From JABWBP01 sp964522165 (GTDB lineage Bacteria > Calditrichota > Calditrichia > RBG-13-44-9 > J075): DNA of 64,000 nt. This document shows positions 1 through 8,663 of this stretch, piece after piece. The stretch lies in NCBI GenBank assembly GCA_964522165.1, contig CAZFVV010000011.1, positions 9,035-73,034 on the forward strand, given 5' to 3'. How positions within the stretch are numbered: position 1 is the first letter of the stretch; the number at the start of each line of letters is the position of its first letter. The notes beneath the pieces were generated by a model that made no database searches, was not told the DNA's origin, and was given only the letters and a program-made list of their open reading frames with translations. Made by a program: the position numbers and the translations under genes.

Positions 1-53
1 NNNNNNNNNNNNNNNNNNNNNNNNNNNNNNNNNNNNNNNNNNNNNNNNNNNNN

Positions 54-852
54 GCAGGATTTCGTTACCCTCTTCGGCAAATCCGGGGCGGGAAAAACCA
101 CCACCCTGCGCATCTTAGCCGGGCTGACCGATCCCGATGCGGGTTTCATCCGGGTGGGAGAGGAAACCTGGTTCGACAGCCGGGAAGGAATCAACCTGCC
201 GCCGCAGAAGCGCCGGATCGGTTTGGTGTTCCAGGACTACGCCCTGTTCCCCAACATGACCGTGCGCAAAAACCTGGAGTATGCCCTGGAAAAGCGCACC
301 GAGCGCGGCATTGTGGAGGAATTACTGGAAATCGTGGGCCTTAAAAATCTGGCGAATCGCAAACCCGGCACGCTTTCCGGCGGGCAGCGGCAACGGGTAG
401 CCCTGGCGCGGGCGCTGGTGCGCCGTCCCAAAATTCTGCTGTTAGATGAGCCGCTCTCGGCGCTGGATCTGGAAATGCGCCTGAAATTACAGGATGAGCT
501 GCTCAACATCCACAAGCAGTTCAAAATTACCACCATCCTGGTCAGCCACCATTTCGGGGAGATTTTCAAACTCTCCAACCGGGTAATCGTGATCGAGCGC
601 GGTAAAATCGCCCGCAGCGGCCCGCCCTCGGAAGTTTTTATTGGGAAAAAGCTGAGCGGGAAGTTTAAATTCGAAGGCGAAATACTGGGAATGGAAAAAA
701 ACGAGGTGGTTTACATTCTCACCATTTCCATCGGCAACAACCTGGTAAAAGTGATCGCCACGGAGGCGGAAGCGCAGCAATTGAAGATCGGCGACCGGGT
801 AATCGTGGCCTCGAAGGCGTTCAACCCGGTGTTGATTCCCTTAAAAAATTGA
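54..852 (+). CDS. Molybdate-type ABC transporter ATPase, 5' end missing
   Basis: ATP-binding subunit of an ABC importer, most like ModC: it would hydrolyse ATP at the inner membrane to drive oxyanion uptake. The frame is open from the N run, so the first residues are lost. Visible in order are Walker A (GKSGAGKTT, starting near base 79), a Q-loop region (LVFQDYALFPNM), the signature LSGGQRQRVALARAL, Walker B ILLLDEPLSALD and the H-loop in VSHHFGE. The C-terminal ~65 residues look like a TOBE/Mop-type ligand domain, as in ModC. No permease or binding protein is visible, so they would lie upstream of the window. Sulfate, phosphate or putrescine ATPases are alternatives; the ABC ATPase call is firm, the substrate is not. 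Confidence 0.85.
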
Positions 853-904
853 TTGGGGGATTGCAACCCTAAAAATTCTTCACAAAACCACAGGAGGAAG
901 CAGC

Positions 905-1156
905 ATGTCTTCATTACTCGGAGCGGTTCTCATCGGGCTGGTCGCCGGCGCGATCGCCAAATTTCTGATGCCCGGCAAAGACCCCGGCGGGATCATTATT
1001 ACGATCCTGGTGGGGATCGTCGGCGCAGTGGTGGCCACCTACTTAGGGCAGTTGCTGGGAATTTACAGCGAAGGGCAGCAAGCGGGACTGATCGGCGCGG
1101 TAGTGGGCGCCATGCTGCTGTTGCTGATTTACCGGCTGTTCAAAAAACGCGCCTGA
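905..1156 (+). CDS. GlsB/YeaQ/YmgE-family small membrane protein
   Basis: An 83-residue protein with three hydrophobic glycine-rich helices: residues ~4-20 (LIGLVAGAIAKFLMPG), ~28-48 and ~60-77, and a basic C-terminus. This matches the transglycosylase-associated/GlsB stress-response family, whose inner-membrane role is poorly defined. It starts at ATG 905, preceded by a strong AGGAGG-like site seven bases upstream. It follows the ABC ATPase by 52 bases and could be cotranscribed with it, but a functional link is not evident. It is followed by a dispersed repeat and a good terminator hairpin. Confidence 0.85.
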   Translation: MSSLLGAVLIGLVAGAIAKFLMPGKDPGGIIITILVGIVGAVVATYLGQLLGIYSEGQQAGLIGAVVGAMLLLLIYRLFKKRA

Positions 1157-1289
1157 GAAGCTGTTTTAAAAGTTCTTATTTCTGCCACAAAGTCACAAAG
1201 ACGCGAAGTTTCACTAAGATTTCTAAACATTTCTTTGTGGAACTTTGTGCTTTAGCGTCTTCGTGGCAACTTTTAAAACAGTCTCTGAG
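1157..1289. repeat. Dispersed terminal-inverted-repeat element, copy 1
   Basis: A 133-base element with imperfect terminal inverted repeats (core CTGTTTTAAAAG at the left, CTTTTAAAACAG at the right). Internal words such as CCACAAAGTCACAAAG and TTTGTGCTTTAG also pair across the centre. A second copy with the same ends and word content lies at 51208-51364. It has no coding capacity and resembles a MITE or large REP-like hairpin. Confidence 0.75.
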
Positions 1290-1318
1290 CGCAGCCGCCT
1301 GGCGCGGCGTTTTCCCCC

Positions 1319-1360
1319 GCCCTCGCGGAAAGCGGCTGTTTTTTCCGCGAGGGCATTTTT
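1319..1360 (+). terminator. Intrinsic terminator hairpin
   Basis: A 13-bp perfect stem (GCCCTCGCGGAAA at 1319-1331 with its complement at 1342-1354), a 10-base loop and a following ATTTTTT tract. It would end transcription from the ABC ATPase/GlsB pair before the cytochrome gene. Confidence 0.75.
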
Positions 1361-1391
1361 TGAGCTTGCACCCTCCCCTTTTTTCAAGAAA

Positions 1392-1426
1392 ATGACATAA
1401 ATCATGTTTAAACCTGACCAATGTCG
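1392..1426 (+). promoter_or_regulatory. Candidate Crp/Fnr-type operator(s) upstream of multihaem cytochrome
   Basis: Two short dyads lie 120-150 bases before the cytochrome start: ATGA-N6-TCAT at 1392-1405, and TGAC-N4-GTCG at 1415-1426, which is close to the TTGAC-N4-GTCAA half-site style of Fnr/HcpR regulators. Redox control of a cytochrome gene would fit, but both are short and no -10/-35 pair is clear. Confidence 0.25.
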
Positions 1427-1544
1427 TGGTTTTTGATCCGGGGGTTTTGGTAAGCTGGCTCCGGATATGGCAAGGGAGCCGGAAGCGCGGCGATAGTCCG
1501 CCATTTTCACCGGAAACGGTTCAACCAAACTTCGGAGAAACGCC

Positions 1545-2840
1545 ATGAAACGGTTCTTAATTTTGTTTCTCATGTTGCCTTTTTTATGCCCCGGGCAGGA
1601 AAAAGCCGGGGATGAAGCCCACGGTATCTACCCCTACGACAGGTTCGAGAAGCCGGAGGTGTGCAAAGCCTGCCACGTGGATTTTTATTACCAGTGGGAC
1701 CAGGCGATGATGTCGAAAGCCTACACCCACCACTGGGACGAGATCGAATACTTCAAACTGGCGGTTCCGCACGCAGAAAAGGATGAAAAAGTAGCCGGGG
1801 TGAAGGCCGGCTGCAACGGCTGCCACTCCCCGCTGGCTTTTATGGCCGGGAACACTCCCCCACCCCGCCCGGAGGAGAATTCCCGCGCCAACGAATCGGT
1901 CTCCTGCGACGTTTGCCATACCATCACCGGGTTTGCGGGGGACACGCCCTATAATTTCAATTTCGTCAGCAAGCCGGGGCGCACCAAAATGGGGCCGAAA
2001 CCGGGGTTGGAATCTCCCCACCACATCATCCAGCAAAACGATTTCATTACCACCGCGGAATATTGCGGAACCTGCCACAACGAAAAAAGCCCCTACGGCG
2101 CCTGGGTGAAGAGCACCCACCTGGAATGGAAGGAAGGCCCCTACGCTAAAAACGGGGAAGTTTGCCAGACCTGCCACATGCCCAAAGCGGAGGGGAAGAA
2201 CGCCATCATCGCCACGGAGACGCGCGTCATCGCCCAGCACCTTTTCCACGGGGCGCACGATCCCGGCAAGCTGCGCGGGGTGATCGAAATGCGCATGAAC
2301 CCCAACCTGCGGGAAGCGGAGCCGGGCGAGCCGGTGGTCTTCTCCCTGCAACTGCACAACGCCAAGGCCGGTCATAAAGTCCCCAGCGGCTCTGCAGAGG
2401 AGCGGGTGCTGTGGGTGCACGTGGAGGCGTTAGACGCGGAAGGGAAGGTCTATCATCTGCCGGTGGACAAAAAAGGATTCCCGGGGGAAGAATACACCAT
2501 CGCCTCCGAGGCGCTGGCCTACCAGGATATGGGCGTGCCCTTAGGCATTCCCGATTTCCCGGGCATCCGGCGGGAAGACCTGCCCCTCGGCGACCGCATT
2601 TTCCGCCTGCCCTATCTCGATCCCCAGGGACGGATGACCATCATGCAGTGGAACACCGCCTCCTTCGGGCCGGATTACCGCATCGGCCCCCGGGAAACCC
2701 GGGTAGAAACCTACACCTGGACCATTCCCGATGATATTTCCGCCGGAAAAGTCTCTATAAAAGCCGCCCTCTATTACCAGAAATTGCCCCGCCCGGTGCA
2801 GCAATTCTTAGAAGTGCCGGAAGAAGAAGCGGAGCCGGTG
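1545..2840 (+). CDS. Periplasmic pentahaem cytochrome c, 3' end in gap
   Basis: Exported multihaem c-type cytochrome, a likely electron carrier between inner and outer membrane. A signal peptide covers residues ~1-18 (MKRFLILFLMLPFL). Five CXXCH sites follow (CKACH, CNGCH, CDVCH, CGTCH, CQTCH), beginning at residue 40, in the style of the cytochrome c554/c' multihaem family. After residue ~240 comes a haem-free beta-rich domain. The start at ATG 1545 has GGAGAAACGCC upstream. The coding sequence runs into a 100-N gap at 2841, so the C-terminus is unknown, and apparent readthrough across the Ns has no meaning. The next gene is a porin with its own haem motif, suggesting an electron-transfer pair. 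Confidence 0.85.
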
Positions 2841-2940
2841 NNNNNNNNNNNNNNNNNNNNNNNNNNNNNNNNNNNNNNNNNNNNNNNNNNNNNNNNNNNN
2901 NNNNNNNNNNNNNNNNNNNNNNNNNNNNNNNNNNNNNNNN
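2841..2940. other. Assembly gap of unknown true length
   Basis: Exactly 100 Ns. The flanks share no overlap, unlike two other gaps in the window. It hides the end of the pentahaem cytochrome and the start of the haem-porin, and possibly further sequence. Confidence 0.95.
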
Positions 2941-4104
2941 GTTTTGGCGCTGGCCCATATCGAGACGGCGTTTGCCATCCCGGCCTTCGCCCGCAAATAC
3001 AACCTGAGCTGCTCCACCTGCCACGCCCCCGCGCCGCGATTGAACGGTTTCGGGGCAGAATTCGCCGGAAACGGCTTCGTGATGAAGGATAATGAGCCGA
3101 AACGCGCCACCCTGGACACCGGCGACGAACTGCTGCTGCTCCAGCGGGAATTACCCCTGGCGGTGCGCTTAGACGCCTACGCCCAGTTCATCCCCGGCGC
3201 GAAGGGCGAGGACGTGGAAGACGACCTGCAAACCCCTTATATCATCAAACTGTTATCCGGCGGGCGCATTTCCAAATCGGTTTCCTACTACTTTTATTTT
3301 TTCTTTAGCGAGAGAGGAGAAGTGTCCGGGGTGGAAGACGCCTACCTGCATTTCAACGACCTGTTCGGCGCGCCTTTCGATATTCTGGCCGGGCAGTTCC
3401 AGGTGTCCGATCCCCTGTTCAAGCGGGAACTGCGGCTGAGCTTCGAGGATTACCAGATTTACCGCGCGCGGGTGGGAGACGTTCCCGCCAATCTCACTTA
3501 CGACCGCGGGCTGATGCTCACCTACACCGCGCCCTGGGGCAGCGATTTTGTGGGGCAAATTTTGAACGGGAACGGCATCGGCGCGGCGCGGGAAAACCGC
3601 CAGTTCGATAATGACAAGTTCAAGAATTTCGCCCTGCGCTGGACCCACGAGGTGAGCCTGCTGCGCCTGGGACTGTTCGGGATGTACGGCAAATCCGAAG
3701 ACCTGAGCACCCGCAACGCCAACCAGCTATGGTACGCCGGGCCGGACGCCACCCTGACGCTGGGGCCGTTCGAGATCAACGCCCAGTACCTCTGGCGCAG
3801 CGACGACAACCCGTACTATGCTTCCCCTAAACCGGGCGAGGAGGTGGAAACCAAAGGCGGGTTCGGGGAGGTGATTTTTGCCCCCCGGGGCGCCCAGAGC
3901 CGCTGGTATTTGATCGGGCTTTATAACAAGGTCACTTCCAATATTCAAAAAATAGCGCCGGAAAGCAGCCCCTTGGAGTACGAAAGCGCCGGTTTCACCG
4001 CAACTTACCTGCTCGCGCGCAATTTACGGCTGGTGGGCGAATATACTTACGATTTCGAGGGAGAGCGCAACCGCATCATCCTGGGAGCGGTGGCGGGGTT
4101 TTAG
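2941..4104 (+). CDS. Haem-binding outer-membrane porin, 5' end missing
   Basis: The frame enters from the gap inside what looks like the end of a signal peptide (VLALAHIETAFA), followed by a mature N-terminus with one CXXCH (CSTCH, about residue 22 of what is visible) within a PRLNxFGxxFxxNGF context. About 340 residues rich in alternating aromatic/polar strands follow, ending in phenylalanine (VAGF), typical of an outer-membrane beta-barrel. Barrel proteins carrying one N-terminal haem occur near multihaem cytochromes in metal- and nitrogen-respiring bacteria. The placement next to the pentahaem protein suggests a porin-cytochrome partnership; the role is inferred. Confidence 0.75.
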   Translation, partial: VLALAHIETAFAIPAFARKYNLSCSTCHAPAPRLNGFGAEFAGNGFVMKDNEPKRATLDTGDELLLLQRELPLAVRLDAYAQFIPGAKGEDVEDDLQTPYIIKLLSGGRISKSVSYYFYFFFSERGEVSGVEDAYLHFNDLFGAPFDILAGQFQVSDPLFKRELRLSFEDYQIYRARVGDVPANLTYDRGLMLTYTAPWGSDFVGQILNGNGIGAARENRQFDNDKFKNFALRWTHEVSLLRLGLFGMYGKSEDLSTRNANQLWYAGPDATLTLGPFEINAQYLWRSDDNPYYASPKPGEEVETKGGFGEVIFAPRGAQSRWYLIGLYNKVTSNIQKIAPESSPLEYESAGFTATYLLARNLRLVGEYTYDFEGERNRIILGAVAGF

Positions 4105-4114
4105 GGGGGGAGGC

Positions 4115-4172
4115 GGGATTAATGGGTTGATGGAGTAATGGATTGGTGGATTGATGGAGTATTGGTTGGGGG
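4115..4172. repeat. ATGG-word low-complexity tract
   Basis: Imperfect tandem words of the type ATGGATTGGTGG/ATGGAGTATTGG between convergent genes. Reverse-complement words (CCATTCATCCAT) occur at 6968-7005, and related CCAACCATT words at 46705-46742. Confidence 0.6.
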
Positions 4173-4196
4173 CGGGTCGTATAGGGGTAAAACTAT

Positions 4197-4221
4197 CCCC
4201 ACCGGCTTTACGCCGGTGGGG
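4197..4221. terminator. Hairpin between convergent genes
   Basis: A perfect 10-bp stem (CCCCACCGGC / GCCGGTGGGG) with a 5-base loop, between the plus-strand porin and the minus-strand hydrolase. On the minus strand it is followed by ATAGTTTT, so it may serve either gene; the T tract is weak. Confidence 0.5.
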
Positions 4222-4274
4222 AAATGATTGAGTGCGCTAAAGTATGAGGGATAAACTTATTTCCCCAAAAGAGA

Positions 4275-5081
4275 CTAGCGGGCAAAAATTTCCTTGAAGA
4301 AATCCTGCATCGCCTGCCAGGAGGCGGAGTCTGCCGCGGCGTTATAGGCTAAGGGCATCCCAAACTCCTGCCCGAATTTGTCCGCATCCGGGTTGGTGAA
4401 GCTGTGCACCGCCCCGGGGTAGGAAATGAAGCGGTAATCCACTCCCGCGGCTTCCATCTCCTGTTTGAAAGCATCGATCTGCTCCGCCGGGACAAAGGGA
4501 TCATCCGCGCCGTTGCACACCAGCACCTTTGCTTTCACCCCGCCGGGTTGGGCGGCGTGCATGGAACCGAGACTGCCGTGAAAACTGACCACCCCATCCA
4601 AATCGGCTCCGGTGCGCGCCATGTGCAGCACCACCCCGCCCCCAAAGCAGTAGCCGATAGCGGCGATCCGTTCCGGGTCAACCGTGGGCTGGCTTTTCAG
4701 CAGCTCCAGCGCGGCGTTGAATCGCGCTTCTCCCGCGGGCAGGTTTTGCATCACTTCCCCGGCAAATTTCTGAGCGTCTTCGGGATGGGTAGCCTGTTTC
4801 CCCTCTCCGAACATGTCCACCGCTAAGGCGGTGTAGCCCAATTCCGCCAACATGCGGGCGCGTTTGCGGGCGTATTCGTTGTGCCCCCACCACTCATGCA
4901 CCACTAACACCCCGGGGCGCTGGCCAGTCAGGGTTCTATCGTAAGCGAGATACCCTTTCAGGGGGACGCCCCCGGCGCTGTAATCCACCGCTTCCGCATG
5001 GATTTTGTCGGCAGGCTCTTTCTCCCTGCCGCATGAAAAGGCGAGCAAGAGCAGTAAAAGACTTCCCAATACATATTTCAT
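4275..5081 (-). CDS. Dienelactone hydrolase-family lipoprotein
   Basis: Alpha/beta hydrolase of the dienelactone hydrolase family, probably an ester or lactone hydrolase. The catalytic triad is visible: Cys145 in GYCFGGG, Asp193/194 in GADDPF and His226 in GAVHSF. A lipoprotein signal (residues 1-16, LLLLAFSC, cysteine 17) places it in the periplasm or on a membrane. The start at 5081 is chosen because GGAGGA lies 6-7 bases upstream; an in-frame ATG at 5087 touches the Shine-Dalgarno site, and longer frames add a non-signal N-terminus. It stands alone, convergent with the porin. Substrate unknown. Confidence 0.85.
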   Translation of the reverse strand: MKYVLGSLLLLLLAFSCGREKEPADKIHAEAVDYSAGGVPLKGYLAYDRTLTGQRPGVLVVHEWWGHNEYARKRARMLAELGYTALAVDMFGEGKQATHPEDAQKFAGEVMQNLPAGEARFNAALELLKSQPTVDPERIAAIGYCFGGGVVLHMARTGADLDGVVSFHGSLGSMHAAQPGGVKAKVLVCNGADDPFVPAEQIDAFKQEMEAAGVDYRFISYPGAVHSFTNPDADKFGQEFGMPLAYNAAADSASWQAMQDFFKEIFAR

Positions 5082-5237
5082 GATCATTCCTCCATTTTTT
5101 GCTGCCCAAGATAACACATTCAGCCCTGCTGCACAACCCTTGATGAAGAATTCGATGCTGGCCTGCCCCTTCGGGGATGCCGGATACCGGGGCAAAGACC
5201 TTACCCGGTATCCGGCGTCCGGCTTCTGGCATCTCCC

Positions 5238-6095
5238 CTACCTCCTCCCGCCCTGCATCTTCTCCATCATCTCCTGCACCCGTTTCAACTCCGCTTGCAG
5301 TTGCTCCCAGGCGGCGGTTTGCTCCTGGCGCATCGCCGCATGAAGCCGGTTCATCTCCCGGTGCAGGTCGCCGACCATCTTTTCTACCGTAAGGGTGTTG
5401 TCCATGGTCATTTCATCCACGAAGATCGCATTCGCCAGCGACAATCCCAAAATGCCCCCGGTCAGAACCGAAATGATAAAATATCCCCGCACCACCCCGA
5501 TCATCGAAGCGGAAATCCCTTTTTCTGCCAGGGCGTCGGGAATTTCGTACCAACCCTCCACGGTGAACACTTTAAACAGGGAATAAGCGGAGCGCAGCGG
5601 GTCGCCGAAGTGCTCCGGGGCAATCCCGGCGAACAGCATGGTTCCGCCCATGGCCAGGGAGAAGTTCAGGATAAAAAGCGCGGCAAAGATGCCCACGGAA
5701 GCGCGCAGGGAGCGCCCCACCCCGGCAAAAATTTTGTTGGCGTTGGGAATGAAATGAAAAATCCGGAAGAAACGAAACAACCGTCCCACCCGCAGCACCA
5801 GGAAAATCGCGAAGGCGTGCACGTTCATCAGCGGGGCTAACAGGGAGGGCATGCTCAGCAGCACCACGATAAAATCGAAGCGGTTCCAGGCAATCGCCCA
5901 GTAGCCGCGAAAACCGTGCAGGCGGATTTTCAGCGCGGCTTCTAACAGAAAATAGATCATGCAGGCGTAATCGATCCAGAACAAAACGCCGCGCGTGAAG
6001 GAATGGACGTTGGGAAATTCATCCAGGAACAATACCAGGGTATTGACCAAGATCAGGGCGATAACCGTTCTTTCGCTGATGAGAAAGGCGATCAA
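5238..6095 (-). CDS. Bacterial voltage-gated (NaChBac-like) sodium channel
   Basis: Six-transmembrane ion channel of the Ion_trans family, expected to form a homotetramer in the inner membrane. The S4 sensor has four arginines spaced every third residue (102, 105, 108, 111 in LRVGRLFRFFR). The pore helix leads to TVEGW at 178-182, matching the NavBac filter TLESW, so Na+ (or Ca2+) selectivity is likely. The C-terminus (~235-285) is a coiled coil rich in M, Q, E and R, as in NavBac. The start is uncertain. The first usable codon is TTG 6095, which seems a few residues short of S1. An in-frame stop lies 20 codons upstream with no ATG/GTG/TTG between, while a good AAAGGAG site sits before ATC codons. 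Confidence 0.85.
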   Translation of the reverse strand: MIAFLISERTVIALILVNTLVLFLDEFPNVHSFTRGVLFWIDYACMIYFLLEAALKIRLHGFRGYWAIAWNRFDFIVVLLSMPSLLAPLMNVHAFAIFLVLRVGRLFRFFRIFHFIPNANKIFAGVGRSLRASVGIFAALFILNFSLAMGGTMLFAGIAPEHFGDPLRSAYSLFKVFTVEGWYEIPDALAEKGISASMIGVVRGYFIISVLTGGILGLSLANAIFVDEMTMDNTLTVEKMVGDLHREMNRLHAAMRQEQTAAWEQLQAELKRVQEMMEKMQGGRR

Positions 6096-6263
6096 GCGGT
6101 TTCCGGGCGTTTTCGATGGAATTGGGGTTTTGATGATCCGTCTCCTTTCTGTTCAACCATTCTTTGAAATCGCAAAATAATTCCCTGGCAAAATAATTCA
6201 AAAATCATTTTGCCGTTAAATTATTTTGTCTTATTCTTTTCCCAAAAGGAGTGCAGCTCTCGA

Positions 6264-6935
6264 ATGAATCTTGCCGCCGATAGACCGGATTACCTGCCCG
6301 CGGCGGGTTATTTTTTCAAAATGGCCCGGGCAGATCTGTTCGTGATCGCCGATGACCTGCAATATACCACTGCGGGTCTGGCACACCGGGCGCTGATCCG
6401 CAGCGCCGGCGGGCCTTTATGGCTGAGCGTGCCGGTATTGACCGGCGGAAAAGGGATGCAGCAAATCCGGGAAGCGCAGATCGACAACAGTAAAAACTGG
6501 CGGCAAAAGCATCGCAAGGCGCTGCGCCTGAGCTACCGATACGCGCCTTATTTCGAGTATTATGAGGATTTTTTCGAGCAGCTTTATCGCAAGGAGTGGA
6601 AATTCCTGATCGATTTGAGCCTGGCAGGGATTGAATTCCTGCGCTCCGCGGTTGGGATTCGCACCCCGCTGCGGTTTAGCTCGGAGTTTAACGCTCCCGC
6701 GGGCGCGACTGAAAAGATCATCGACATTGCCCGCAAAACCGGCTGCCGGGGCTACCTGGCTTTGCGGGAGGACCGGGCTTTCCTGCAAGCGGATCTCTTT
6801 GCCGGGGCGGGCATTGCGCTGGAGTGGCTGGATTTTTCACCGCCGGGCGGGCAAGAAATGCTGGATTTATCCCTGATCGATATGCTATTTCACCATGGCC
6901 CGGAAACCGCGAAACAATGCGGTTTTGGGCAGTGA
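6264..6935 (+). CDS. WbqC-family protein
   Basis: About 223 residues matching the WbqC-like family, often found near polysaccharide and glycolipid biosynthesis genes and of uncertain biochemistry. Family features are the N-terminal PDYLPAAGYFFKMARADLFVIADDLQYT segment (PxYLPxxGYF, Dxxxxxxxxxx), the LSVPV strand, the WRQKHRKAL motif and the late DLSLIDMLFHHG block. The start at ATG 6264 has AAGGAG about 12 bases upstream; a longer in-frame start at 6210 adds an unrelated leader. It is divergent from the ion channel, so 6096-6263 should hold two promoters, but no clear consensus was seen. Confidence 0.8.
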   Translation: MNLAADRPDYLPAAGYFFKMARADLFVIADDLQYTTAGLAHRALIRSAGGPLWLSVPVLTGGKGMQQIREAQIDNSKNWRQKHRKALRLSYRYAPYFEYYEDFFEQLYRKEWKFLIDLSLAGIEFLRSAVGIRTPLRFSSEFNAPAGATEKIIDIARKTGCRGYLALREDRAFLQADLFAGAGIALEWLDFSPPGGQEMLDLSLIDMLFHHGPETAKQCGFGQ

Positions 6936-6967
6936 ATTTTATTCAGGGCGGCGTGGGTATATTGCGA

Positions 6968-7005
6968 ATCAACCATTCATCCATCAATCCATTCATCCAA
7001 CACAA
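6968..7005. repeat. CCAT-word low-complexity tract
   Basis: Tandem words CCATTCATCCATCAATCCATTCATCC between convergent genes; effectively the reverse complement of the words at 4115-4172. Confidence 0.55.
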
Positions 7006-7007
7006 CA

Positions 7008-8492
7008 TTACTCCCCCGCCCTCACCTTTCCGGCAAAAAAACCGATCACGCTGCAACAAAATCCCAGCAGGATATAGCCGATTTCGGTCTCGGCAAACCA
7101 TGCCGGCTCCAGGCCGCGCAGGTGGCCGCGGGATTCCAGGTAGTAGAACAACAGGGTTCCGCAAAAGCCGAATAAAATAGAGAAATTCACCTGCCGGGCG
7201 GCCACACCGCGCCGGAATGCGGAGATGACCGGGATAAACACCGTGGTGGTGAGGATGCCGGAAGAGAGGTAAAAAATATCCCACAGCGATTCGGTAAACC
7301 AGGCATAGAGCAGCGCCAGCCCCACGGCGCCCACGGACACCCAGCGCGCCAGCGCTCCCAGCCGCGCCCGGTTCCAGCGCTCGTTTAAGTGCGGTTCCAG
7401 CAAATCGTAAGAGATGGAGAGCGCCACCACGTTGCTGCACGTGTCCACAGTGGACATGGCCGCCGCCACCAGGCCGATACCTAACAGCACGCTCAACCAG
7501 GGCGGGGTAAAATCCTGCATCAGAACGTTGAAAATGACCGCGCCGTCTTGCAGCCGGGCGGGTATTTCTCCCTGTAAAGGAGGGTACAATACCAGCGCGG
7601 AGAGGCCGATGAACATGGGCAGGATCCCCACGAACACCAGGGAGTTGAACCCCGCGACCAGCACCCCCTTGCGCGCTTCCCAATCGCTGCGGGCGGCCTG
7701 GAGGCGTATCCATACGTCGGTTTCCACCAGCCAGCCGGGCAGGTAGGCAAAGAAAGTGAGGGCGATGAGCGCGATCCCGGGAGAAAAGAACCAGGGCATT
7801 TCCGGGGAAGATTTGGGAGCAACCGCGGAGGCGGCGAAGAGGTCTGCCGGGGCGGTGCCGCTGGCCTGAGCCGCAAGAATTCCCACTGCAGCCATACTGG
7901 TAATGAACAGGGCTACCAGGGCGTATTGGAATTTATCGGTGGATACCACCGCCTCAAAGCCGCCGGTGAAGGTGTACAGCGCCACAATGAACGCGATAAT
8001 GGAAATCGTGAGCTTATGGGAAATTCCCAGGAAGGGAGCGATATTCTTCCCCGCGGCCCAGATTTCCGCTCCCGCCCACACGATGAAGACGAAAATCAGC
8101 GCCGGGGCTAACAGTTGCCGGCTGCGCCGCCCGAAGCACTTCTCCAGTAATTCCGGCTGGGAAAACACTTGCAGCTTGCGGAACAGGGGAGCGAAAGTGA
8201 AAAAACCCAGCATGGTTACCAGCCAGGGGATGCTGAGCAGCCAGGCCGCGCCCATCCCGTACCAGTAGAACAACTGCACCCCGTACACGCAGGACCAGCT
8301 AATGGACATCATGCTGGCGGAAATGGAAAGCCCGCTGGACCAGCCGGAGAGTTTTTTGTCCGCGGACCAGAACGAGTGGTTGCTGGCGGACCGTTGCCGC
8401 CGGCGGTCCCGCCGCCAGATGTAAAAACCGATGCCCACTACCACGAGGCTGTAGAACAGAAAGGCGATCCAGTACATGACGGTTGGTTTCAT
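7008..8492 (-). CDS. Sodium/solute symporter (SSS family)
   Basis: A 494-residue integral membrane protein with about 13 predicted helices, of the sodium:solute symporter family (SSF), which imports sugars, amino acids, carboxylates and similar solutes with Na+. Typical signs are the polar N-terminal region with SWSSGLSISASMMSISW, the GGFEAVVSTDKFQ stretch after helix five, and the SSS signature-like AAAMSTVDTCSNVVALSISYDL near residue 340. The start is ATG 8492; an internal ATG at 8477 is a possible alternative. It is transcribed with citrate synthase upstream on the same strand (170 bases apart), hinting at carboxylate uptake, but the substrate cannot be read from sequence. Confidence 0.85.
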   Translation of the reverse strand: MKPTVMYWIAFLFYSLVVVGIGFYIWRRDRRRQRSASNHSFWSADKKLSGWSSGLSISASMMSISWSCVYGVQLFYWYGMGAAWLLSIPWLVTMLGFFTFAPLFRKLQVFSQPELLEKCFGRRSRQLLAPALIFVFIVWAGAEIWAAGKNIAPFLGISHKLTISIIAFIVALYTFTGGFEAVVSTDKFQYALVALFITSMAAVGILAAQASGTAPADLFAASAVAPKSSPEMPWFFSPGIALIALTFFAYLPGWLVETDVWIRLQAARSDWEARKGVLVAGFNSLVFVGILPMFIGLSALVLYPPLQGEIPARLQDGAVIFNVLMQDFTPPWLSVLLGIGLVAAAMSTVDTCSNVVALSISYDLLEPHLNERWNRARLGALARWVSVGAVGLALLYAWFTESLWDIFYLSSGILTTTVFIPVISAFRRGVAARQVNFSILFGFCGTLLFYYLESRGHLRGLEPAWFAETEIGYILLGFCCSVIGFFAGKVRAGE

Positions 8493-8547
8493 GGCTTACC
8501 GGGCTTCCGCTTGGTATATTGCATGAAGGCTAAACTGTGATTCTTTG

Positions 8548-8605
8548 GCGGTATAGGGTATAAGGTATAGGGTATAAGGCATCGTTTCCCCGATACCCTA
8601 TCTAT
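8548..8605. repeat. Tandem GGTATAAGG-word tract with small hairpin
   Basis: Short words GGTATAGGGTATAAGG are repeated, followed by CCCCGATACCC and CATCGTG words that can fold back. Similar words reappear as an inverted repeat at 59111-59160. Confidence 0.5.
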
Positions 8606-8663
8606 GCTCGCCACGATGCTCTGCATCGTGACGCCAGGGAAGAATCTCTGCTTCCTGCCGCCG

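Noticed and set aside
853..1395. 180-codon frame overlapping the GlsB gene
   Set aside because: Runs out of frame through GlsB and then through a non-coding repeat and terminator; no Shine-Dalgarno or family match.
1584..2420. 278-codon minus-strand frame
   Set aside because: Antisense to the pentahaem cytochrome, whose five CXXCH motifs fix the coding strand.
2841..3092. Cytochrome frame apparently continuing across the N gap
   Set aside because: Translation through Ns is arbitrary; after the gap this frame is out of register with the haem-porin gene.
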